Assembly: GCA_039679805.1 (NCBI GenBank)
Contig: JBDKUD010000344.1
Coordinates: 1-10,604, forward strand
DNA: 10,604 nt
Reading direction: 5' to 3'
Origin: JBDKUD01 sp039679805
GTDB taxonomy: Bacteria > Bacillota > Syntrophomonadia > Syntrophomonadales > Syntrophomonadaceae
Part shown: piece by piece, positions 1-5,007 of the stretch
Layout of the letters: every line of letters starts with the position of its first letter
Position numbering within the stretch: position 1 is the stretch's first letter
Notes under the pieces: model-generated
What the model was told of the DNA's origin: nothing
The model's input: only the letters and a program-made list of their open reading frames with translations
Database searches by the model: none
Position numbers and translations under genes: made by a program

Positions 1-195
1 TGGAATGCATCACCCCGGGATGGAAAAGGCGTAGCTGGACCTATGGAACAAGCTATCATAGGTGCTCCGATTAAAGACCCTAATAACCCCGTTGAAGTAG
101 TAAGAATAATCAGATCATTTGATCCGTGTTTTGGATGTGCAATTCATTTAATGACCCCCGATAAAAAAACCATTAGCCAGTTCACAATAAATTAG
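1..195 (+). CDS. hyaB: [NiFe] hydrogenase large subunit, C-terminal end (partial)
   Basis: This is the last 64 codons of the catalytic large subunit of a group 1 (respiratory, H2-uptake) [NiFe] hydrogenase; the rest lies left of the window. The frame is open from base 1 to TAG at 193-195. It ends with DPCFGCAIH, a form of the family's C-terminal DPCxxCxxH motif, whose two cysteines bind the Ni-Fe centre. Fifteen residues follow the His (LMTPDKKTISQFTIN). In this family such a tail is removed by a dedicated endopeptidase after nickel insertion, and the expected cut is directly after the His. Phe-Gly between the cysteines is a little unusual, since Leu-Ala or similar is more common. The cytochrome b subunit follows after 12 bp, supporting a membrane-anchored enzyme that feeds electrons to quinone. 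The symbol follows E. coli usage; hydB or hupL would be equally valid. Confidence 0.93.
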   Translation, partial: WNASPRDGKGVAGPMEQAIIGAPIKDPNNPVEVVRIIRSFDPCFGCAIHLMTPDKKTISQFTIN

Positions 196-207
196 GGGGT
201 GTAAAAG

Positions 208-831
208 ATGATTAAAGAAATGGGGGATAGACATTCCATATGGATCAGAATCTGCCATTGGGTTAATATGATTTCTATTACCCTGCTGATTCTGACCGGA
301 TTCTATATCCATGCACCTTTGTATTTCAAACTGTTCAGTAATATGAACAACGCCAGACTATTACATTTTGCTATGGCATATATACTATGTGGAGGCTTTG
401 TGGCACGGGTTTACTATGCAATTGCCACTAAAGATTATAAAAATATTATTTTTGATGTGACGACCGATATTAAAAAACTGCCCAGTATGATAAAATACTA
501 TACGTTTTTAGCAAAAAAACATCCCTATTACGGAAAATACAATCCTGGTCAAAAAGGAATGTATACCGGTGTTTTAGTGATGATATTGGTACAGATTATA
601 ACTGGTTTTATTATGTATAAGCCCAATATGTTTATGGCCTGGGGAGGATACTTGGGCGGACTTATAGCTGTTAGAATAATTCACTATGCTGTAAACTGGA
701 TATTTATTATATGTATACTTGCACATGTCTACCTGGATATATCTGAAGGAATACCAATTCTAAAATCTATGGTTACAGGTAAAATACCGGCTGACTTTGA
801 CCATGGTGAACATGGCATATTTGACTCTTGA
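208..831 (+). CDS. cybH: Ni/Fe-hydrogenase b-type cytochrome subunit
   Basis: Membrane diheme cytochrome b that anchors a [NiFe] hydrogenase and passes electrons from H2 to the quinone pool (HyaC/HupC/CybH family). The 207 residues fit the usual length for a short family member. Four hydrophobic segments are visible, at about 20-38, 52-70, 118-137 and 155-177. Likely heme-ligand histidines are His17 (RICHW), His53 (LLHFAMAY), and the pair His159/His173 in the last helix (IIHY...LAHVYL), a spacing typical of the family. The start ATG has a very strong ribosome binding site, AGGGGGTG at 194-201, which overlaps the stop codon of the large subunit and sits 6 nt before the ATG. This points to translational coupling in one operon. 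The tail (after about 180) is hydrophilic and carries several acidic and His residues. Confidence 0.93.
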   Translation: MIKEMGDRHSIWIRICHWVNMISITLLILTGFYIHAPLYFKLFSNMNNARLLHFAMAYILCGGFVARVYYAIATKDYKNIIFDVTTDIKKLPSMIKYYTFLAKKHPYYGKYNPGQKGMYTGVLVMILVQIITGFIMYKPNMFMAWGGYLGGLIAVRIIHYAVNWIFIICILAHVYLDISEGIPILKSMVTGKIPADFDHGEHGIFDS

Positions 832-857
832 AGTATGCAGCTGATAAGGAGAAAATT

Positions 858-986
858 TTGAAAGCTATTATTCCGGGCCCTTTAAGGATTCGAAAGAAGA
901 TAGTTTACATAATATCTATTCTCGGAACCAATGGAATTAGTATAATAGCATATAATAATGCCGATTTGAAGAACTTAAATGTTTAA
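858..986 (+). CDS. Possible 42-residue membrane peptide downstream of cybH
   Basis: A short open frame starts at TTG 858 and ends at TAA 984-986. It is preceded by a textbook ribosome binding site (AAGGAG, 846-851) with a 6-nt spacer and lies 26 bp after cybH, so it would be co-transcribed with the hydrogenase. The peptide has a basic N-terminal part (RIRKK around residues 10-14), then a hydrophobic stretch of about 18 residues (IVYIISILG... to IIAY), then a polar end (NNADLKNLNV). That layout fits a single-span small membrane protein. I do not recognise a family. Its position is where a hydrogenase maturation protease often sits, but no protease motif is visible, so a decayed remnant is only a loose alternative. 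TTG is also the apparent start of the M14 gene in this window. Confidence 0.35.
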   Translation: MKAIIPGPLRIRKKIVYIISILGTNGISIIAYNNADLKNLNV

Positions 987-1069
987 CTACTCTTATTATT
1001 ATAATATTTATACATAAAGATTAGTATTTAAAAATAGCCAGTAAAAAACGGCTAAAATATTGTATATTA
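987..1069. other. AT-rich intergenic stretch with a weak hairpin
   Basis: No gene is seen here. The only structure is a hairpin at 1035-1054: TAGCC/GGCTA plus GT/AC, with one bulged A and an AAAAA loop. On the plus strand no T-run follows it, so it is not a convincing terminator for the hydrogenase operon. On the minus strand it is followed by five Ts, but no minus-strand gene ends there. Together with the units described at 1070-1336 this accounts for the roughly 450-base gap before lysR. Confidence 0.4.
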
Positions 1070-1097
1070 TTGTAGTCACCGGGTGCAATAATATAAT
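1070..1097 (+). promoter_or_regulatory. Candidate sigma-A promoter for the intergenic RNA unit
   Basis: TTGTAG (1070-1075), a 16-bp spacer and a perfect TATAAT (1092-1097) read rightwards. Transcription would begin near 1103-1106, just before the hairpin-rich region that ends in a terminator at 1265-1296. The area is AT-rich, so a chance -10 match is possible. The reasonable -35 box and the matching terminator downstream raise the likelihood. Confidence 0.45.
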
Positions 1098-1115
1098 TTT
1101 CACAAAAGATAAAGG

Positions 1116-1149
1116 ATCCTGACCACCGATGAAAACCGGTGGTCAGGAT
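1116..1149. repeat. Perfect 13-bp inverted repeat
   Basis: ATCCTGACCACCG (1116-1128) and CGGTGGTCAGGAT (1137-1149) are exact reverse complements around an 8-nt loop, ATGAAAAC. No T-run follows on either strand, so it is not an ordinary intrinsic terminator. It may be the 5' hairpin of the candidate RNA, an mRNA-stabilising hairpin, or a dispersed repeat element. Copies elsewhere in the genome would separate these options. Confidence 0.8.
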
Positions 1150-1264
1150 ATAATACTGGCAGCGCCTAAAGGCGCATTGAAATTACGTCAACCGCTGCTT
1201 TAACGGGCTGCACTTTAGCGAGGCGTTTTATAATGGGCCTTAGCCTGTTAGGCGAGCGAACCCA

Positions 1265-1296
1265 AAAAGGGGTTGTGTAAAAACACAGCCCCTTTT
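1265..1296 (+). terminator. Strong intrinsic terminator
   Basis: A 14-bp stem (1265-1278 with 1283-1296, one G-U pair) with an AAAA loop is formed by AAAAGGGGTTGTGT and ACACAGCCCCTTTT. The rightward transcript ends in TTTTC. The A-run on the left arm makes it usable leftwards too, so it may be bidirectional. It closes the candidate RNA unit and possibly read-through from the hydrogenase operon. Confidence 0.85.
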
Positions 1297-1305
1297 CATT
1301 GCGAT

Positions 1306-1336
1306 AAAAAAAAAGGCCGGTTTAAATAACCGGCTT
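1306..1336 (-). terminator. Intrinsic terminator of the lysR transcript
   Basis: Read leftwards, the stem AACC-type GCCGGTT/AACCGGC (1316-1322 with 1328-1334, 5-nt loop) is followed by a run of nine Ts (complement of A1306-1314). It lies about 105 bp past the lysR stop codon, the nearest minus-strand gene upstream of it. Confidence 0.85.
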
Positions 1337-1441
1337 AAATCAAAGGAGAATTTGTAAACTTTGGAGCAATAAATGTTTACATGTTATTGTAATCACTTTC
1401 ACATACTATATTACAATAATTATTTTAAAAGTTAAAGTAAA

Positions 1442-2353
1442 TTATTTTTTAAATGAACGGACACCTGGCACGGTAATAAATTTAAGGAATGCTTCCTTTA
1501 ACCCAGTTAAGGATTCATTAGCGCGGCAAATAACTCGCATGTCCCAGTCAAGGTGAAGGTTGGTAACATTGATTTGTTTTAAAGATCCTTCACGAAGTTC
1601 CCTCTGAACTACTGGATAAGGAACTAGAGATACCCCTCTACTTCTCATTACAGCGAATTTAATTGCATCAAAATTAGTTATTTCCATAACAATATTAAAG
1701 TCTTTAAATGAGAAACCAGAGGTTTTTAGGTAACCATCAACAAAATGCCTTATACTGGATTGTTCTTCTCTGGCAATGAAAGGTTCCTTGGTTAGTTCTG
1801 AAATAGTAATTGAGTCAGTTTCTAACCACTTACCCTTTGGTGGAGCAATTAAGACCAATTTGTTGGTGTCAATTTTGTTAACTTCAAAATCATCTAGGTC
1901 AGTTAATTCTCCTTCTACTACACCAATATCCAATTGCCTTTCTCTAATTTTTTGCAAAATGTCAACTGTTGGACCTATGTCCAGCTTAAATCGAACATTT
2001 GGATACATTTCTTTAAAAGTCAGTATGGAACATGGTAATGAGTAATTACCTGCTGAGTTGCTTGCCCCAATATTGATAAATTCTTTCTCCTCGCCTGTAA
2101 CTCGGGCAATTTCCCTTTCCAATTCTGAATAAAGAGCTAAAATCTTGTCTCCATATTCATAAAAAATATTCCCTGCTTCAGTCAAGGTAACACCGTTATT
2201 TCCCCTTTCACAAAGGGATGTATTAAATGTTTGTTCCAGAATTTTGATTTGGGAACTGATTGCAGGTTGGGTGAAATTTAAAATCTTGGCTGCTTTGGTA
2301 AAGCTCCTAGCCTGCGCAATCGTTCTAAATACTTGAAACTGTTCAATATTCAT
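1442..2353 (-). CDS. LysR-family transcriptional regulator
   Basis: DNA-binding regulator of 303 residues, the usual LysR length. The N-terminal winged helix-turn-helix covers about residues 1-60 and is clear: SFTKAAKILNFTQPAISSQI, then the family's LTEAG stretch. The rest is a two-lobed periplasmic-binding-like effector domain beginning near residue 90 with INIGASNSAGNYSLP, which resembles the CysL/CbbR branch; the inducer cannot be predicted. The start ATG is preceded by GGGGAAAG on the minus strand. The gene is transcribed alone and ends at its own terminator (1306-1336). It is divergent from a secreted M14 peptidase, and LysR regulators often control a divergent neighbour, but a link to that gene or to the hydrogenase is only inference. 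The product name is secure; the target is unknown. Confidence 0.93.
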   Translation of the reverse strand: MNIEQFQVFRTIAQARSFTKAAKILNFTQPAISSQIKILEQTFNTSLCERGNNGVTLTEAGNIFYEYGDKILALYSELEREIARVTGEEKEFINIGASNSAGNYSLPCSILTFKEMYPNVRFKLDIGPTVDILQKIRERQLDIGVVEGELTDLDDFEVNKIDTNKLVLIAPPKGKWLETDSITISELTKEPFIAREEQSSIRHFVDGYLKTSGFSFKDFNIVMEITNFDAIKFAVMRSRGVSLVPYPVVQRELREGSLKQINVTNLHLDWDMRVICRANESLTGLKEAFLKFITVPGVRSFKK

Positions 2354-2397
2354 GTCTCTTTCCCCATTCCTATATAAATAACCTACAATTCGATATT

Positions 2398-2425
2398 ATT
2401 TTATCAAATATATTAAGTTTCGCAA
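2398..2425 (-). promoter_or_regulatory. Candidate lysR promoter
   Basis: On the minus strand TTGCGA (2425-2420), a 16-bp spacer and TAAAAT (2403-2398) lie about 45 bp before the lysR start codon. The match is fair, but the surrounding DNA is very AT-rich. Confidence 0.35.
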
Positions 2426-2456
2426 GTGCTAAACAAGATATAACCATTATTTAGGT

Positions 2457-2475
2457 CTAAAATTTTAAATTTTAG
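2457..2475. promoter_or_regulatory. 19-bp AT-rich palindrome, possible operator
   Basis: CTAAAATTT-T-AAATTTTAG is a perfect palindrome (9+1+9) located between the divergent lysR and M14 promoters, about 30 bp upstream of the candidate lysR -35 box. A second, smaller inverted repeat, TTAGC-AA-GCTAA (2472-2483), overlaps its right edge. The spacing does not give the canonical LysR T-N11-A pattern, so binding by this LysR protein is only possible, not shown. Confidence 0.35.
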
Positions 2476-2517
2476 CAAGCTAAGAAGATTTTATAGCCAT
2501 AAAAGGAAATATATACA

Positions 2518-2526
2518 TGGTATAAA
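2518..2526 (+). promoter_or_regulatory. Weak extended -10 element for the M14 gene
   Basis: TGGTATAAA has the form of an extended -10 box (TG-n-TATAAA) and would give an untranslated leader of roughly 75 nt. The -35 position (CATAAA) is poor. It is offered as the best candidate in the divergent region. Confidence 0.22.
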
Positions 2527-2607
2527 AGGCAGGATGCTACAAGAAAATGTCGAAATTTACTGTAGTTTACTTTTTTGCAAAATACCAAATAATTTTGAAA
2601 GGACTGA

Positions 2608-3366
2608 TTGAATTTGAAAAAAGTAAAACACCAGATATTTAATATCACTATAACTATGTTGCTAGCCCTACTTACATTTGCTGTATTGCCTGTAAACGTA
2701 AGTAATGCTCAGCAAACGAGAGAAAGGGTTGTCCTGGCCAGTGGAACAAAATATGCAACCAATTTATACGTAATAAGAAGTGGAAAACCCGGACCAGTGG
2801 TTATGATCGTAGGTGGAGTACATGGTAATGAGACTGCCGGTTATAAGGCAGCCAATATTGTAAAAAACTATACTATTAAAGCAGGTACTTTATTGGTTGT
2901 GCCAGAGGCAAATAAACTTGCGGTAGAACAACATCGTAGGGCTGCCAGCGGAGGAGCAGATCTAAATCGCTCCTTCCCTAGCAAGACTATTTTAGCCAGG
3001 TCAATTTATTCAGTGGTCAAAAGATATCATGTAGATTGGTTAATGGATATGCACGAGGGATATGATTATAGCACTAATCCCTCTTCAAGCTCAGTTGGAC
3101 AATCCCTAATTTATTATCCTGTCGGAAATACTAAAACAATTGGATTATCTATTTTATCCGGCGTAAATAGTCCAATTACTAGTAGTTATCGCAAATTCCA
3201 TTTACTTTATATGCCTATTGGCGGGAGTTTGGCGCGCAGTTCTGGTCAATATCTAAGAGTACATAGTTTTATTTTTGAAACTTGTTCTAAGGAGAGCCTG
3301 TCTACTCGAGTAAATAATCAATTAAAAGCAACAAATATTCTGTTAACTAAGCTGAATATGAAATAA
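2608..3366 (+). CDS. Secreted M14-family zinc carboxypeptidase/deacylase
   Basis: Exported metallohydrolase of the M14 superfamily, closest in motifs to the succinylglutamate desuccinylase/aspartoacylase-like branch. About 252 residues. A signal peptide covers about 1-34: basic start, hydrophobic ITMLLALLTFAVLP, likely cut after SNA. Zinc ligands are visible as His72 and Glu75 (GGVHGNETAG) and His149 (DMHEG). DLNRSFP (Arg121) is the usual substrate-carboxylate site, and Glu224 (FETC) fits the catalytic Glu. All key residues are present. The start is TTG; TTG 2608 lies only 4 nt from the ribosome binding site GAAAGGA (2597-2603), while TTG 2614 lies 10 nt away, so either is possible. The substrate is unknown; related exported enzymes trim cell-wall or other amide-linked peptides. 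Its stop is 3 bp from the convergent amidoligase gene's stop. Confidence 0.85.
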   Translation: MNLKKVKHQIFNITITMLLALLTFAVLPVNVSNAQQTRERVVLASGTKYATNLYVIRSGKPGPVVMIVGGVHGNETAGYKAANIVKNYTIKAGTLLVVPEANKLAVEQHRRAASGGADLNRSFPSKTILARSIYSVVKRYHVDWLMDMHEGYDYSTNPSSSSVGQSLIYYPVGNTKTIGLSILSGVNSPITSSYRKFHLLYMPIGGSLARSSGQYLRVHSFIFETCSKESLSTRVNNQLKATNILLTKLNMK

Positions 3367-3369
3367 TTA

Positions 3370-5007
3370 CTACAGTATTCGAGTACTTCGAGTGTAATTT
3401 GAAATAATTTCTCTTTGAGATACTTCATTTCTTTGGTTCATATGTCCAGCAGTTGAACGACTGCTGGACAATGAATTTCTAACCGATCCTTCTATATTAT
3501 GTCGATTTTCAGTGGAAGTATTTACCGGAGTATTTGTTGATTGAAGATCAGCAATTATGTCGCGATTTTGAATGCTTGAACCCGATCTCCGTGGCATCTC
3601 ATGAATATTTTCCGAAGTATATTGGGTTGTTTTATAATGTCGCTTGGTACTTGCGGAGATTTTCCATACTTCACGGAAATCATTATTTTCGTCCCAGATA
3701 ATACTATTGATTACCATATAGTAAATAATTTTCAATTCTTTGTTGTATTGTAAGTAGGTTTCAGTTGATGAAATGTTAGACCATAAGTGTTCAAAAATTG
3801 GTCTGAAAAAGTTTTGATTTCCCTGGTAGAAGGCTGACTGAGCCTCGTAATTATCTAAATAGTTTTCAGTTAGTTCCATATGGTGGGTTGCAACGATTTT
3901 GGCCAGACAAAGGATGGCCAAGGCTAACTGTGGCGAAACCAACCAGCTGCCTGGTGTTCGGTATTCGAATCCTCCATAATCTTTAACTCTAAAATCAGCT
4001 AATAATCCATATTTCTTTCTTCGTCGAGCGGCTGATATTGGGTTTTCTATAAGAAAGACAGGAATACCAACATAATTATCGAGGGCCTTTAATAAGCTAT
4101 AATTCAGATCGATATTGCTAAAATGAATATGCCCTCCAATTGAATAATTCCCAGTTGGGTGACTTCCTGCTACCCATTTCACCTTGCGATATGGTGCCAT
4201 TTTATTAGCTGTCTTAAGAGCATGCCTGATATTATCGATTAAAATGTGAGGAGACAGTTCCGGATTAGGTCTAATTTCTGCTACCGGCCGCTGCTGGCGG
4301 TTAGGAATCCTTAGGCTATCACACCCTACAATTCCGTCACGGGGAAAAAACTCAGAAGCAGCTACCATTTTTCCCGACTTTGAGTTAAATAACATGAATT
4401 CCGGATCAGCGCCTAATTTTACAGGTCTGAATTCTTGGGAAGGACTATGGTAATAGAGTGATTCTAGTTTGGATACCAATGAATTGAGGTCCTTTTTTCT
4501 AATAACTGGTGACGGATCAATATTTAATACTTTAAATTTTCGCTTTCCTGTAACGGCAACAGTTATCATGGCATAGTCAAGTCCAAGTAAATAAACAGCC
4601 TTTTTCCCGAGCTCTACTGCCTTTGGGCATTCACTTTCACGAATATATTTATCCGGGCTTTTGAAATCGCTGATAATTAGCTGTCTGACCGATATTACGG
4701 ACATATCGAAAATCAGTATATCATAGCTTTTGATTATCGTTTCATAGTCTTTATTTTCGAAAACAATATTATTTAATTCAAGAATAGCAGCTACAATTTC
4801 TGGATTGCAACAATTTTTTATTGGTTGCGGCGGGTTCATCACTCTTTTTATTGTTGATTCTTTATCATAAAATTTAATGTGCAGAAAAGGAGTTCCTTCT
4901 ATGCTGATTACACGGCTAAAAAAATCTTCATTGAACTTTTTTTGCAGTATGTCAATAAGCATTTCACCAGTGTGGTTGAGTTTATGAAAAAAATTTAGAT
5001 TTATCAT
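3370..5007 (-). CDS. phiEco32-type COOH-NH2 ligase (putative amidoligase) with disordered tail
   Basis: Predicted ATP-dependent ligase joining a carboxylate to an amine, with a glutamine-synthetase-like fold (COOH.NH2 ligase type 2 family). Of 545 residues, about 196-450 form the ligase core: LGADPEF (198-204), PVAEIRPNPELSP (241-253), GGHIHFSN (291-298), FEYRTPGSWLVSP (347-359). Acidic residues and the His pair are likely metal/ATP ligands. Residues about 122-190 resemble the end of an ATP-grasp domain (AVELGKKAVYLLGLDY...LNIDPSP), but the usual metal-binding E-x-N is N-x-D, so that part looks inactive. Residues about 455-545 are a Ser/Asn/Thr/Arg-rich low-complexity tail. The frame is open back to 5052, but ATG 5007 has a good ribosome binding site (AAGGAAG, 7-nt spacer) and overlaps the upstream stop as ATGA, so it is chosen. 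Substrate unknown; the YheC/YheD partner suggests peptide modification. Confidence 0.82.
   Translation of the reverse strand: MINLNFFHKLNHTGEMLIDILQKKFNEDFFSRVISIEGTPFLHIKFYDKESTIKRVMNPPQPIKNCCNPEIVAAILELNNIVFENKDYETIIKSYDILIFDMSVISVRQLIISDFKSPDKYIRESECPKAVELGKKAVYLLGLDYAMITVAVTGKRKFKVLNIDPSPVIRKKDLNSLVSKLESLYYHSPSQEFRPVKLGADPEFMLFNSKSGKMVAASEFFPRDGIVGCDSLRIPNRQQRPVAEIRPNPELSPHILIDNIRHALKTANKMAPYRKVKWVAGSHPTGNYSIGGHIHFSNIDLNYSLLKALDNYVGIPVFLIENPISAARRRKKYGLLADFRVKDYGGFEYRTPGSWLVSPQLALAILCLAKIVATHHMELTENYLDNYEAQSAFYQGNQNFFRPIFEHLWSNISSTETYLQYNKELKIIYYMVINSIIWDENNDFREVWKISASTKRHYKTTQYTSENIHEMPRRSGSSIQNRDIIADLQSTNTPVNTSTENRHNIEGSVRNSLSSSRSTAGHMNQRNEVSQREIISNYTRSTRIL
3443..3470. repeat. 11-bp perfect inverted repeat inside the amidoligase tail
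   Basis: TGTCCAGCAGT (3443-3453) and ACTGCTGGACA (3460-3470) are exact reverse complements around TGAACG. The repeat lies within the coding region for the low-complexity tail and about 75 bp past the stop of the convergent M14 gene. No T-run follows on either strand. It could act as an RNA 3'-end hairpin for M14 read-through transcripts, or be a by-product of the repetitive tail. Confidence 0.6.

Larger units (their letters stand above)
1104..1299 (+). ncRNA. Candidate structured small RNA (about 190 nt)
   Basis: The segment lies between a candidate promoter (1070-1097) and a strong intrinsic terminator (1265-1296). It is more GC-rich than its flanks and dense in hairpins: a perfect 13-bp stem at 1116-1149; GCGCC-TAAA-GGCGC at 1162-1175; and GCCT-GTT-AGGC (1243-1253) inside a GGG/CCC pair (1235-1237 with 1261-1263). 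CGCCTAA (1163-1169) can also pair with TTAGGCG (1248-1254), so two mutually exclusive folds are possible, as in regulatory RNAs. No long open frame crosses it; the longest ATG frame found is 24 codons (1129-1203). I could not match it to a known RNA family by eye: no tRNA, 6S or c-di-GMP riboswitch pattern was seen. No gene follows on the plus strand before the terminator, which favours a free-standing RNA over a riboswitch. Confidence 0.35.

Noticed and set aside
1104..1299. Known riboswitch (c-di-GMP, cobalamin, SAM, T-box) or 6S RNA.
   Set aside because: No conserved core of these families could be recognised, the ends do not pair as in 6S RNA, and no regulated gene follows before the terminator.
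1373..1435. 20-codon frame after GGAG between the terminators and lysR.
   Set aside because: Very short, rich in Tyr/Asn/His/Cys from AT-rich DNA, lies in the lysR 3' untranslated region on the opposite strand, no promoter.
3378..3395. Direct repeat TTCGAGT-ac-TTCGAGT near the amidoligase stop.
   Set aside because: Only two 7-bp units inside coding sequence; probably chance.
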